Below are positions 1-10,018 of a stretch of 25,600 nt of DNA, piece by piece. This stretch comes from Paramacrobiotus richtersi (lineage: Eukaryota; Tardigrada; Eutardigrada; Parachela; Macrobiotidae). Each line of letters opens with the position of its first letter. Positions within the stretch are counted from its first letter, which is position 1. Both the position numbers and the translations under genes were made by a program. The notes beneath the pieces were generated by a model. It had not been told where the DNA came from. It searched no databases and worked only from the letters and a program-made list of their open reading frames with translations. The stretch covers positions 1 through 25,600 of the forward strand of contig JAQGAU010000620.1 in NCBI GenBank assembly GCA_034698045.1. Direction: 5' to 3'.

Positions 1-515
1 GTATTTTGTACGTATTCTCCCGTATTCCGCCCGTATTCTCTATGTATTCCGCTTGTATTTCATACGTATTCTAAAAGAAATAAATGAACTGGCAAACGGA
101 ATACAACGAGAATACTGAGAGAATACAAGTTGAATACGGAGAATACGCACATTATACCAGAACAAGTACTAAAACATCGCGTAATACACACGGAATATGG
201 AAAGAATACAAGGGGAATACAGACAGAATACGGACAGAATACGGAGGGCAAACCATAACCAGTTATTCAAAAATGTCGCGGGACAATGGCATTTGTATGT
301 ATTCTCCGTATTCTGTCTGTATTCTGTCTGTATTCCGGCTGTATTCCGTCTGTATTCCGCTGGTATTCCGCGTGTATTCTACACTTCACAACTGAACATT
401 AACCAAGAACATTAAGCAGAATACTGGCGCAGTCGGCAGAATATGAGGAATACAGCATTAGAAAGCGGAATAGCTGCAGAATACTGACGGAATACGGTTG
501 AATACTAGGAATACA
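1..515. repeat. ~11-bp GTATTC/GAATAC repeat array in four alternating-orientation blocks
   Basis: The hexamer GTATTC (reverse GAATAC) recurs at near-constant 10-11 bp spacing. The + orientation occurs at 12, 22, 33, 44, 55 (GTATTT) and 66. The reverse orientation occurs at 99, 110, 121, 132, 141 and then 193 (GAATAT), 204, 215, 226, 237. The + orientation returns at 308, 319, 330, 341, 352, 363, 374 with an exact 11-bp step, and the reverse returns at 419, 439, 448, 468, 479, 490, 500, 509 less regularly. The consensus unit is about GTATTCCGTCT. Adjacent blocks are inverted, so the region could fold into long hairpins. The array starts at or before the window edge. Short open frames running through it are low-complexity products of the repeat and are not genes. 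Confidence 0.9.
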
Positions 516-1570
516 ATGTCGAAAAAACGCGTCCACAAAATCTGTGGTGTACGAATCTAGCCATAGGTGCACATATGTTGCTTTTCGAGCTGAAACGCGC
601 AAGAGCAAGGTAGGCGGTCCTTTTATTGAAGCATACTAAGGACCGGCCGGCGGGATGGGTCAGCCAATGACAGTGTTCACTTAGCCTCAGCTATTGTTAG
701 CAGAGCCAAGTGTGCCGAAGGGCTATTTGTCCGTCAGCAACTTAAGTTCTTTTATTAACTGGAGAAAGGCAGGTGACCTAATTCGTGAACGGTACGTAGA
801 GTAATGCAACTGTCTACCAGCTGTTTAAATAATTCCCAATAAACAATGAAACGTCATTACGGAGATACGGCGTCGACTTGCGAGTTGCGATGACTGGATC
901 GTGTCGTTAATTCCACCTAACGTCAGTCTGCACTTGTTGTGGAGAAGTTGAGAAAATGCCAACTTTCATCCTGGAATCTCACCTTCTCTTGAGTCAACAA
1001 TAAACGTCCATAATACGTGAAAAAATCTGAGAAGGTGTAAAACAACACACACCAAAACACGGTTCTCTTTGTTTTGAAACGGATTGAAGTATGAAATCTG
1101 CGACTTCGTACTGGAAGCAGCGGAAAACAGTATACAAATCTATACTACTGAAAATCAAAGGTCATTGACATTTGAAAATATCCCGCATTAAAAGGTTTCT
1201 CAAGCGAAACAAATCACAGCGCTGTGCACAAAAACCTCGCTTTATGCTGAGCGAATCTGCCATGTTTCCGATAATACGTATAATTACGTAAACAACCAAT
1301 TTTATTTATGGTTAACGGGAGCCGTAAGATAAGAACAGCCTGTTTAACTAAGAACAGTAGATTTATGCTTCAAATTAATCTATATTTTAGTACACAGATT
1401 ATACTTTCGGTACTATGCATGCAGACAAAGATAAATAATACGTAAGTACATTTACGAAGAAGGTGCCAATTCCATACAATTCAGCACTGCTAGCTAACTT
1501 GTAAGCAAGTAGGAAACACTGATTGCCACGCTTAACCGAGAAACGAGTCCTTTACGGCATCCGATAAAGA
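516..1570. other. Intergenic stretch, no gene seen
   Basis: No frame with a recognisable domain, tRNA or rRNA is visible. The base composition is AT-rich in places. TTTATT near 1299-1306 reads as AATAAA on the minus strand and could serve as the polyadenylation signal of the lectin-like gene that ends at 1571, about 270 nt downstream of its stop. Confidence 0.5.
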
Positions 1571-2202
1571 CTACTGCCTTTCGGAAACCGAGATAACTTG
1601 CGTGGTTCGCGCTCCGTTCGGGCGATGGCATTCCATCAGAACAAACAAGGATCGCTTGGAACATCCCGGCTTAATCGATGGGTCGCTTGCAGTAAAAGTG
1701 CATTGCGATACTTTCCCATTGCATACACTTGCCAGCTGATTTAATACATCCAAGTCCGGACATCCAGGCTCCGCAATGTTCTTCTTTATACGCAAAAACG
1801 CCGGATCTTCGCCCGGGAAATTACTGTACTTGGCCACTATCACTCGTCCAAATGAGGCTTCATGCACCGTTTTTACTCCTCTGAGAGAGGCATCGCCTTT
1901 TGATGGATCCCCCGGACATGAAAACTTCCGTGTTGATCCATGGCTGAGTTTAACGGATGTAAGCGGAGGATCGTAAGGTTTCGAGCAAACAGGACAGCTG
2001 TCCACTTCGTTTTCGGCTGGCGGTACTTCCGTTTCCAATGTCCAGAAGACAGGCATTCCTGCGTGGACGGCCTGAACAGGTTAGAAAGCATAGACCGATA
2101 TTCTAAAATGACTATTGAAAGGCAAAGCGTTACCAGGGCTGACAGGATGACCATGGATCCCCACATCCCGAAGCCACGCGCACCAGTTTCAAACAAGCCC
2201 AT
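1571..2202 (-). CDS. Secreted SUEL/Gal-lectin-like protein, two exons
   Basis: Proposed exons are 2202-2134 and 2071-1571, giving 189 aa. The 62-nt intron 2133-2072 starts GTAACG and ends with a branch-like TTCTAAC and CTGTTCAG. Splicing joins a hydrophobic start (MWGSMVILSAL) to AVHAG, which makes a convincing signal peptide; unspliced, the two frames do not connect. Residues about 73-171 resemble the galactose-binding lectin (SUEL/RBL, latrophilin-type) domain: an opening SCPGD, then VIVAKYSN, GCP, VCNGK, QCTFTAS, GCS and a closing LFVLMEC. Cysteines lie at 49, 52, 75, 127, 140, 147, 160 and 171. An extra CPVC pair precedes the domain. The usual tyrosine-glycine-arginine sugar-contact motif is not obvious (AKYSN instead), so sugar binding is uncertain. 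The family is known for carbohydrate or protein recognition outside the cell. Either of the first two methionines could be the start. Confidence 0.7.
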
Positions 2203-3741
2203 ATCTGTGATTCAATGGGAACTACGGCCCGGGCAGGAAGCTCAGTATAAATTCGGTAAAATTGAATGAACGCATTATGTTAATAAGTCGCTATGATAAC
2301 CTATAAGCGAGTTTTTGTTTTTTATGAAAGACTGCGGAATAAACACATGCACACACTGGTGAACAAGAAAGCACTGCGTTAGCGGTTAGGATTTCCGTGT
2401 TTTACTCTAGATGTCGAAGCTCGTTTAGTAATAAGTCCTGGAGGTATTTTCAATATACACTCTATTAATCACTTTAACGACTTACATTAGTGATTAACAC
2501 ATTCCATTGGTGATTAATACCTGTAATCGCGAATCGGAACGGCCAGCTGAATTTTTCCAATCCTGCTTTTCGTTCCAGTACGACGATGGATTACTCTGCG
2601 TTCCAAGTACAGAACTTTGTGCAATATGCATACCCTTCATATGGACCAAACCTGACGCTTTTCTTCAGTCTAAATAATAAAGTTCTTTTCTCGAGCGGAA
2701 AAGACTGACTGAAACCGCTACACAGCGGCATGCTTCGTAGATCTTGATTATTTCCTGTAGGCAGCGGGCGAGCTCTTTACAGGACTGCCGATATGCACTG
2801 TGCACATGCCGACTTGCTGACGCAGCTGGTAACCAGAAATATGCTTAATGAGTCAGGAATGTATGTTGCATTAATTTTGGTAGAACATTAGTTGAGGTAT
2901 GTCGCTAGAGAAAACTGAGAGATAAGAGAACGATAAACTCGTTAAGCCGCTAAGAAATAAAAGCGCGGACAATTAATACGCCAACCGGTTGGCAAAGCAG
3001 GCGGACAACTTACACACTTGCTGTATCATTAAAAAAAATTGATTAGTGATATGAAATGTCTGCCGTAAAACAAAAACAAGTCAATAAAAGAATTTTTATA
3101 AGAAAGCTGTAATGACAAATGTACGAGCAAAATAACCGCGTTTCAGTTGTTGAAGTACACGTACATAAAACGTCGAAGTACGGTGAGTGGGATTAAAGAA
3201 ATAAACACGACTTTAACGGATTAATGTTTGTCTGATATATCCCATGAGAATTCCAGATTCTAGGTACTTCCCAGTCTGTGCACCTTCTGGCATGTAAACA
3301 GGGAGCAATTGTTGTCTCGTTCAGTAAGGAATATCAAGCTTGAATTACACCGATCGTGCATGTTACGGTCGTTTATACTTACAGTAGGTACAATCGCAGC
3401 AGAGCATTCTTATAGTACTGCCAACCCGATGTGTACAGAATCGGCGCGTGTAGCACTACGCTTCATTTGTCTAGATCAACGGGGCTGCTGACAATTGATC
3501 TGACAGGATTCGGAAATACACTAATGTGTGTACGCCATTAGGAATAAAGGCCAGCTCGAGAGTCCTGCTTCACCCTCAATTATCTTTGCAGGTGTTCCGT
3601 GGTCCATTGTGGCAACAGGACATGCCATTCCCAGCGGTTGCTGTGTCTTTACTAAACAAATTCCTACAAAGTCCTGTTGGACTGGTATATGAACTCATGT
3701 AACGCTGCCTGCATGACACAGAAAGCATTCTGCTGTTTTCA
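2203..3741. other. Intergenic stretch between lectin-like gene and GPCR
   Basis: I see no supported gene. A 60-codon frame at 3309-3491 has no domain, signal peptide or neighbour logic. The only structure I noted is a set of three ATTA-core sites at 2464-2518, listed separately. The promoters of both flanking genes should lie here, because they point away from each other (divergent pair). Confidence 0.5.
2464..2518. promoter_or_regulatory. Cluster of three GTGATTAA-type sites
   Basis: ATTAATCAC at 2464-2472 is the inverse of GTGATTAAC at 2490-2498 and GTGATTAAT at 2510-2518. Three 8-9 bp matches within 55 bp, two direct and one inverted, resemble homeodomain (ATTA-core) binding sites. They lie between two divergently oriented genes. 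No function can be shown from sequence alone, and AT-rich DNA yields such motifs by chance fairly often. Confidence 0.3.
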
Positions 3742-5415
3742 ATGAGTGGCATGGACCCCAACAGTACGACATCATTTCCTGTGAATAATTCCACGAACGC
3801 GACAACTCTTCCACCGTTGAAATATGTGTTCGGCATGCCACAGATCCTGGACATAACAATCGCCACAATCTCTCTATTCCTCAACGGATTATGCTGCTTC
3901 CTAATCCTAAGCAACCGCACTCTTCTGCACAATGCATTTTATTTATACGTCCTCAATCTCTCCCTGTGCATCTGCACCTCCTTCGTCGTCAACACCCCGC
4001 TGTACCTTTTCCAGAGCGGCTACAACCGTTTCTGGTTAGGCGAGTCCGCCTGTGGGTTTTTCCTGTACGGTGTGTACGTGATCGGACCCTGGGCCATCTT
4101 CTGTCACGTCCTAATCACAGTCAACCGTTTCTGGGCGATCGTCTTCCCGATACCCTATCGCGAGAGACATACTCCATTCCTGGCGGTTTTTCTCTGCATT
4201 GCCGCATTCTTAGTGACCAATGTGACGATGGTGCCGTTGGTGGCGATCAGACTGGTGTATGGACCGGAGTTGAAATACTACAGGTATCAGTGCACAATCA
4301 ATTCACCCGGGAATAAGACCATTTCGGTAACGGTATCGGTGTGTGCGACGATTATTCTGGTGTTGGAGTTGCTGATTGTGGCGTCGTATCCGGTGATACT
4401 GTATCGGTATCAGAAACAGCGACGAACGAATCCGGCTGTCAACCACAGTAATTCAACGCAGAAGAACAGCGGAAGTACGAGGCAACGCTCGCTGCAGATG
4501 CAGAATGCTGCCTCCTTGGGAGGTATGTATTGTTAGTTTCATTTCTAATTTTTCTAGTAGAAAATCGTATTCCACTCGGAAATTTGCAATTCAAGCACGA
4601 GGCAAACATATGTACTTACAATTTAACCTGCCGTAGCTATAAAAGCAAGGATACGGTATGTTAAGTATCCAAAACGCACGGTATACCATTCGAGCATAAG
4701 CTTTCTCGCAGTATGAAGTACGCATGAAATCAAAATTTAAAGTATGTTAAGCGCATTATAGCTAAAGGAAATAACATTTTATTCAGTATACAATGTCATA
4801 TGTGTTCGCTGCATTTCAGTGTCACTTCTATATAAGTTACAAAAACGAGCTTTGAACTTTTTAGGGCAATTTCCTTGCGGTAGTCCAAATAGGTAGCGAA
4901 AACTTACCGGTATACGCGAGTTTCTAGAATTTTTGAAGCAAGAGGCTACATCATTGTTAAGTACCGACGTTGATGTACTCGTAAGATATGACTTCTGTGA
5001 AGTCCATCGCAGCATTTAGTTGTTTCGAGAAGGCGTTGAACGTGTGCATGTACACAGTATAATATAAGCCGCTCCGATGCCGCGATATGGTTTACGTGAT
5101 AACGTTCCAGGGCGGTATCCCTTAATATCTGATCTGTTTTGTTTCATTGCAGGACATACCAAGGACAAGCCCTATTCATCGGGACCGTTCCTAATGTTGA
5201 CCCTGTTCACATTGTCCTACATATTGCTAATGGTTCCGTCGGCTTTTTACTTAAGCATGGGATCCATCTTCCGGTTCTTCTCAGAACGGCTCTTTGTCAT
5301 TTTGTACATTCTAACGGTGATGCAGAGTGTTGTTGATCCATTAATTTTTCTGACAACCTTACATGGCTTGCGGAAAGCGTTGAAAAAGTTAATTTCCCGG
5401 CACCGTCACGCATGA
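3742..5415 (+). CDS. Rhodopsin-like (class A) GPCR, two exons
   Basis: Exon 1 is 3742-4522 and exon 2 is 5153-5415, giving 347 aa. The 630-nt intron begins GTATGT and ends TTTCATTGCAG; both sides are phase 1 and the join restores frame. The N-terminus has three N-glycosylation sequons. Seven hydrophobic spans are visible: five in exon 1, and TM6 and TM7 in exon 2. Class A marks include the FWLGESAC motif before TM3 with its conserved cysteine, a partner cysteine in the second extracellular loop (YQC), and VVDPLIF in TM7 in place of NPxxY. The D/E-R-Y motif is replaced by N-R-F (VNRFWAIVFP), and the CWxP toggle of TM6 is absent. The ligand is unknown and I cannot assign a subfamily. An alternative start at 3751 would remove three residues. 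Not a pseudogene by sequence. Confidence 0.85.
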
Positions 5416-5465
5416 CCAACCCATCGTTTCGCTACATTTGTTCTGTGATTTAATTTTTAAAAAGC

Positions 5466-5471
5466 AATAAA
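5466..5471 (+). terminator. Polyadenylation signal AATAAA of the GPCR gene
   Basis: A canonical AATAAA lies 51 nt after the GPCR stop codon and is followed by a TG-rich stretch (TTTGTGAGTATATTGTGG), the usual layout of an animal 3' end. Confidence 0.65.
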
Positions 5472-5742
5472 TACACTCAGATTTGTGAGTATATTGTGGA
5501 CGCATACCGTTAACATGGCCTTCAGGTTTTGATTCTGATTGGTAGCCGGTCAAGTAAAACAAAACTCAGCTCGGGCTGATGATCAGGGAAGTGTGGGTCG
5601 TCAACACGGTAAACTGGACTGTTGACCTACCATGCCGCAAAACAAATGCCGGCCAAAGTACTCGCACCGGTGTGCACGTCCTGCACTGATTACTACGAAC
5701 GGATTGTGTCTGTACAATACTGCATTCTAGAGAACATGAAAA

Positions 5743-5795
5743 TTTGATCTAATCTACTTCAGACCGCACTGAACAACTGCTCACTGTGGCATAAC
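5743..5795 (+). promoter_or_regulatory. Conserved upstream block of subfamily A gene 1
   Basis: This block of about 50 bp (core CTTCAGACCGCACTGAAC and a closing GGCATAAC) is nearly repeated upstream of the two other subfamily A peptide genes, at 6992-7043 and 10019-10070. In all three the block ends 93-101 nt before the start codon. Constant spacing and higher identity than the sequence around it suggest core promoter or proximal control DNA. A TATA-like TTTATAA at 5834-5840 follows it. Confidence 0.5.
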
Positions 5796-5895
5796 GTGCA
5801 CAGCTAATAACTGTTTTCCAGCCTCTTGGTAGTTTTATAACAAACAATCCGAGAGTCAGCGCAACAATCCTTAAAATTAGTTGCAGCGTGCAGTC

Positions 5896-6186
5896 ATGCG
5901 TCGGCTGGGTGTATACTTCGCTGTTTTTTGTATATCAACAACAGTTGTATCTATTCCGTCAACATATGCAGAGAATTCAGCCAGCTCCGAGGAGGACAGC
6001 CATGCCAATAATGGTACCTTGATGTCGGCGTTCACCCATCTTCAGGGAACTGACACGGAGGAAGGACAAGTCAACCAGTTATGTACGGAGAATAATCCCG
6101 CTGCCTGCATGACGTGGTGTCAAAAGAGAAAGCATTACTTGGGAAGTTGTGTCGGTACACCATCGAGATGCGGCTGTGTGGACTAG
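5896..6186 (+). CDS. Secreted CS-alpha-beta (defensin-like) peptide, A1
   Basis: A single-exon precursor of 96 aa. Residues 1 to about 19-25 form a signal peptide. An acidic, serine-rich linker with one NGT sequon follows (about residues 26-60), then a C-terminal six-cysteine domain with cysteines at 63, 71, 75, 85, 92 and 94. The spacing C-X7-C-X3-C-X9-C-X6-C-X-C and the G-X-C before the fourth cysteine match the CS-alpha-beta fold of invertebrate defensins and related peptides. No dibasic or RXXR processing site stands before the domain, unlike most arthropod defensin precursors. The start is set at ATGCGT because paralogues A2 and the broken A3 begin at the same point; the upstream in-frame TTG is not needed. 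Likely roles are antimicrobial or another extracellular peptide function. The activity cannot be decided here, since toxins and channel ligands share the fold. Confidence 0.85.
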   Translation: MRRLGVYFAVFCISTTVVSIPSTYAENSASSEEDSHANNGTLMSAFTHLQGTDTEEGQVNQLCTENNPAACMTWCQKRKHYLGSCVGTPSRCGCVD

Positions 6187-6525
6187 AGCTGAAATGCTGC
6201 CATGACGCCTCCACAATGATTTTTATTAAGTAATCCAAACACAGAGAATTGAGTGAGATTCTGATACATTAAAACGGATACTGTATATTTTCATATTTGC
6301 CTTGCGTTTTATTATGCTTTGCCGTATTATATTGTACAGTGTGTAAACTAAGCTTTCGTATTTCAACTTGCAATCGGAAATAAGCGCAATCGGGAATACC
6401 GCATGTTTCGCGCCTGAATATTTGTTGAATTCTGACATTTCAACGTTCGTACGAATGTAAGTTACCTATCCTGTTCGCTGTAATCTGTTTTCCGTATACA
6501 GTGGCAGTTACCGTTTCTTTGCCTT

Positions 6526-6531
6526 AATAAA
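6526..6531 (+). terminator. Possible polyadenylation signal AATAAA downstream of A1
   Basis: AATAAA lies about 340 nt after the A1 stop. The matching position downstream of A2 (7651-7656) also carries AATAAA within an alignable 3' flank, which supports its use in both genes. Confidence 0.45.
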
Positions 6532-6991
6532 CTCTAGATGCACTATGCTGTGCAATGTGGACGGAAACTATGTTCGTTTGTGTGACTTCAAAATCACAGT
6601 CATGTGGTTGCACAACTTGCACCTGCGAGCTGGTGCCAGCATAGTTCAAAGCAGCACGTCGTTGTAGTCTACCACCGCTTGGAATTATATTATCATGGTT
6701 TCTGTTTGGGCACTGTGGTGTAGCCAGATATCGGTCAGATCTAGGTAGAGCCACAGAAGAAATCATCCGCGTTGCGCATAAGCTAGGTTAAGCTCATTTT
6801 TTGATCTTATCTCGCACGATATTCTATAGCTATAGAAAAGTAATTCGCCAACAGGATGAACTGAACTTTAAACCTACCATGACACAATATGTCGGTTAAA
6901 TTAGTCACACCGGCGTTCTGTACTGATTACTCCGTAAAACTGCAGAACCTTGGGTCTGGTTACTGTCGTGCAGTCAAGCGATAGTGAAAAG

Positions 6992-7043
6992 TTGATCTAA
7001 TCTCCTTCAGACCGCACTGAACGACTTGTTCGCCGTCGCATAA
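6992..7043 (+). promoter_or_regulatory. Conserved upstream block of subfamily A gene 2
   Basis: This is the second copy of the block seen at 5743-5795, with core CTTCAGACCGCACTGAACG and a closing CGTCGCATAA, ending 93 nt before the A2 start codon. Further upstream, the ACTGATTAC and CAGAACCTTGGGTCTG segments around 6920-6958 also recur before the broken A3 gene. Confidence 0.5.
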
Positions 7044-7135
7044 GAAAGCCATTTGGTTCTTCGGCACTTACATACAGTAACGTGGTAAAGGGTTCTAGAG
7101 CCAGCGCGTTAACCTTGTAATCGCCACTCGTAACC

Positions 7136-7429
7136 ATGCGTTGGCTGAGTGTGTTCTTCGTTATTCTCTGTACGTTAACAACAGTCTTATCCATTCCATC
7201 AGTATATACGGACAATTCAGCGAGTTCCGAGGAAGACAACAACACAAATAATGGCACCTTTATGGGAGCGTACACCCCACCTAAGGGAGCCGTCATCGAC
7301 CAGAACGGACGAGTAAACCAGCTGTGTGCGGAGAATAACGTCGCTGCCTGCATTGAATGGTGTAAGGGGAAAAGTCATGGGTCGGGAATGTGTATCGGTA
7401 CACCATTGAAATGTGGCTGTGTGGACTAG
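7136..7429 (+). CDS. Secreted CS-alpha-beta (defensin-like) peptide, A2
   Basis: A single-exon precursor of 97 aa, closely related to A1. It has a signal peptide (about residues 1-19), an acidic Ser/Asn-rich linker with the same SASSEED block and NGT sequon, and six cysteines at 64, 72, 76, 86, 93 and 95. Spacing is C-X7-C-X3-C-X9-C-X6-C-X-C with G-M-C before the fourth cysteine, as expected for the CS-alpha-beta fold. A single Arg (NGR) precedes the domain; there is no dibasic cleavage site. Residues between the second and fourth cysteines differ most from A1, while the signal and linker are well kept. The gene is a tandem duplicate of A1, about 1.24 kb apart, with matching 5' and 3' flanks. 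Function is inferred from fold only. Confidence 0.85.
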   Translation: MRWLSVFFVILCTLTTVLSIPSVYTDNSASSEEDNNTNNGTFMGAYTPPKGAVIDQNGRVNQLCAENNVAACIEWCKGKSHGSGMCIGTPLKCGCVD

Positions 7430-7650
7430 GCCAGAAAGCGCAAATGCCACTAGGAAGACTGGTTGATGGTTTTATGATTCACGGCTTAGATTCTTTGGCT
7501 TTGTGCTATAAATTATTTTTTCTACCTTGCATTTTATTGTTTTTCACATACTTTTACTTCAACTTGTTGTCATAAGCTAACCGCCTCCGTATTCAACTGA
7601 ATATTGTTCAGCTTAATATACAGCTGTACCCACTTTAATGTTTGGCCCTA

Positions 7651-7656
7651 AATAAA
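7651..7656 (+). terminator. Possible polyadenylation signal AATAAA downstream of A2
   Basis: AATAAA lies about 220 nt after the A2 stop. The following ATTGTACAGTGTGGA segment aligns with the sequence after the A1 signal, so the 3' end was duplicated with the gene. Confidence 0.45.
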
Positions 7657-7878
7657 ATTCGGCTGTTTGATATTGTACAGTGTGGAGTCACCGTGAGCGT
7701 AAGCACTGGTTTTTTGTGACTTCGAACCACAATGTGTACTCACGTGGCTTTTACAGACATAAAGCACTTGCGAGCTTGGCCGGCATGTTAACACACTTAT
7801 AACTGTATCGGTTTTCTATGTACTGACTCAAATTATCAGTCAGATCTGCCATGAGATTACAGTAGTGCGTGAGACACT

Positions 7879-7955
7879 ACAGCTTCAAAACGGTAGATTA
7901 AAAACTTTCGTAAGTTTCCAGAAAGTTTCAAAACGGTAGATCTGTAAGTTTCGCG
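7879..7955 (+). repeat. Short tandem duplication with CAAAACGGTAGAT
   Basis: The segment TTCAAAACGGTAGAT occurs at about 7882 and again about 46 bp downstream at about 7928, each followed by GTAAGTTT within 25 nt. It is a small local duplication in the gap between A2 and B1 with no coding content. Confidence 0.5.
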
Positions 7956-8230
7956 TAATATCGTTTTCCGAACTCATTCTAACACGATATTACATGATCA
8001 GCGTAAAAACATCACTGAGTCTACTTGTCAGAACATAAGAGAAAACATAAACTATATACTTCTACCTTAACTATTTTGTGTTTATTGCTTCCTTTGTCTG
8101 GTGTTTCTTGGTCAGTTCGAACCGTTTACATATACGTAGATATATTTCCTTTCAGACTATTGTTTAGCGATACCGCACCTTCGCGCTTTGCAGGCGTCTT
8201 GCAGGTCCTATCACAAAATCATTTTTGATG

Positions 8231-8295
8231 CAAGTACCCGATAGCAGTGCTGGTCGGGTTCAAAGTAACGAACCATACCGCTTAATTGCTCATTA
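8231..8295 (+). promoter_or_regulatory. Conserved upstream block of subfamily B gene 1
   Basis: About 65 bp here (including TACCCGATA, GCTGGTCGGG and CCGCTTAATTGCT) recurs at 10910-10974 upstream of gene B2. The block ends 165 nt before the B1 start and 164 nt before the B2 start. Such constant spacing makes it a good candidate for shared promoter DNA, although recent duplication alone could explain the similarity. Confidence 0.5.
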
Positions 8296-8459
8296 CGCAG
8301 TGTTATACGATCGGCTGTGCTACAATTCAATATGTTAGCCGACGATACATTTAACCAAATTCCAAATTCTAGCGCAAAAATCTGACTGAGCCGAGAAATT
8401 TACTTCCGTGCTGCTGTGAGAAACTTTGACAACATACGTAACGTGTTTGCCTGTATACA

Positions 8460-8783
8460 ATGTACGTTTTCGCGTTATCGCTCATTGTATTGTGCACACT
8501 GGGCCGCTTACTTGTGTCTGCTGATACCGACTACGACACGGATATGACCGAGCCCGAGGAGGACAGTGACAACACGACCACTGAAGCCATCGTTATCGGT
8601 GACATTCCACAAGATCTCCATTCAGCGTCCGAAGTAAACCTGGGCGTCGTGAAGGAGAACGGCCGGGATATTGTATTGTGCACTTCGGGAGACAACACAC
8701 AGTGCAATGCACATTGTAATGTGGGTCGCCAGGGGGTTGGCCTCTGTATTGGTACTCCAGCCAGGTGCATGTGTATGCCTTAG
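8460..8783 (+). CDS. Secreted CS-alpha-beta (defensin-like) peptide, B1
   Basis: A single-exon precursor of 107 aa and the first member of subfamily B. It has a signal peptide (about residues 1-20), then a strongly acidic linker (DTDYDTDMTEPEED) and a six-cysteine domain with cysteines at 74, 82, 86, 96, 103 and 105. Spacing C-X7-C-X3-C-X9-C-X6-C-X-C equals that of subfamily A, and the GLCIGTP stretch around the fourth cysteine is shared with A2 (MCIGTP). The linker and signal differ from A, so A and B split long before the local duplications. A lone Arg (NGR) precedes the domain. Its 3' flank aligns with that of B2. An extracellular peptide with a defensin-type fold is likely; activity is not shown. 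Confidence 0.85.
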   Translation: MYVFALSLIVLCTLGRLLVSADTDYDTDMTEPEEDSDNTTTEAIVIGDIPQDLHSASEVNLGVVKENGRDIVLCTSGDNTQCNAHCNVGRQGVGLCIGTPARCMCMP

Positions 8784-10018
8784 TTGCTTGTAAAGTAGAA
8801 TGAAGAACTACTTTCCATAGATTTTCATTTTGTTGGTTGTTGTCAAAGCTGCGCTGTAATTCAATGAATCTGTTTCGGGAAATGTTCTGGCCATAAAGAA
8901 TCACAAATGACTTGTTGATTTGTTGCGGTATGTCGACTAAGCGTTTCAAAATCAGAGAAAAAACTTTCCAACAATGCAGCAGTGAAGAAGGAATAGTGGA
9001 TTTGCGGAAGCACGTACGTGCGCTCTTTGAAGTATGGCGATTTTATTTTGTATTCTAGGAGCTTAAGAATGCACCGCCCGCCAAACAGGTGCCAGCACCT
9101 TGTGACCCATGTAGACGACATATGCTTAATTTTCCTACGTGGTCTCGATACTCGAATGCCATTTTGCATAACGTTTGTTATCAAAAGAAACGCAAGCGTC
9201 ATGCAGTAAGTTATGATCAAGCTACGGCGACTTCTTCCATTACAATGTTGAGATACATTTTTCTTCGACCCGACATCTGCAATTAGCATGCAGAAAGTAA
9301 CTAAGCTTGCATATCCTCTCCAGAAATCCGTTTGTGCGCGCAGCGTGCAGTGTGCTCCAGTCTGGACGCTGTGGAGATATGGATGTAATGTGCAGCATGA
9401 TAACAATATGATAATGTGCATTTGACCATTTTACTCTTTTACGTTACTCTTAGTTTCCTCGCCTGAGAACGGTAACTGTTGGCTTTCCGAGGCGTCACTC
9501 CTCCGACAAATATAACTTCAAAGTTTACCAACAAACACAGAAAAGATTAGGTACCATAATAATATTTATAGCTACTGTTGTTTTAACGTGGACTTTTAAC
9601 TTGGCACGAACTTACATGGCACCCAATTTCAATAGGCTGGATGGCGAAAGTTCTCCAAAAACAGCCGTTACCGACATCATCGTTTGAGTGGTTTTGCCTT
9701 GGAGATTCTGCTTCTTTTCCAGTCCATGTCATATTCGTATTAATATATGTAGATGGCTGTTTTGACTGCAAATTTTCGCATGTTTACAGATGCGGGCTCT
9801 GTATGAAATAAATCAAAACGCAGTTCCGGCAGCCAACAGAGTGAACTGGACTATGACTTGCTACAAATAAATTGCTATGCTAGAATACAAAATATGCCGG
9901 TCGGATTATTTACTACATCATTTATTTAGTACATCGGCGTACTGCACTGAATAATACGTACTGCAGTGCAGAACCTTGGGTCTGTAGAATCCTACATTCC
10001 AGTAGAAGTGGAAAGAAA
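8784..10018. other. Gap between B1 and the broken A3 gene
   Basis: The left end is the B1 3' flank, alignable with that of B2. A long minus-strand frame (8861-9421, 186 codons) overlaps this flank but shows no domain, no clean signal peptide and no relative in the window; I treat it as chance. From about 9800 on the sequence aligns with the upstream regions of A1 and A2 (ATGCCGGTCGG, CAGAACCTTGGGTCTG). Confidence 0.45.

Noticed and set aside
60-415. Open frames of 63-103 codons rich in Tyr, Ser, Val and Arg in the first 400 bases
   Set aside because: They are translations of the 11-bp repeat on both strands; low complexity and overlapping in several frames.
3309-3491. 60-codon plus frame upstream of the GPCR
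   Set aside because: No signal peptide, domain or conserved context; it ends well before the GPCR and could not be linked to it by a sensible splice.
8025-8228. 67-codon frame with a hydrophobic stretch before B1
   Set aside because: It starts at TTG, not ATG, has no cysteine pattern of the cluster, and lies in upstream sequence.
8861-9421. 186-codon open frame on the minus strand
   Set aside because: It is long, but it overlaps the alignable 3' flank of B1, has no recognisable domain, and its B2 counterpart flank does not keep the frame. Chance frame is the simplest reading.
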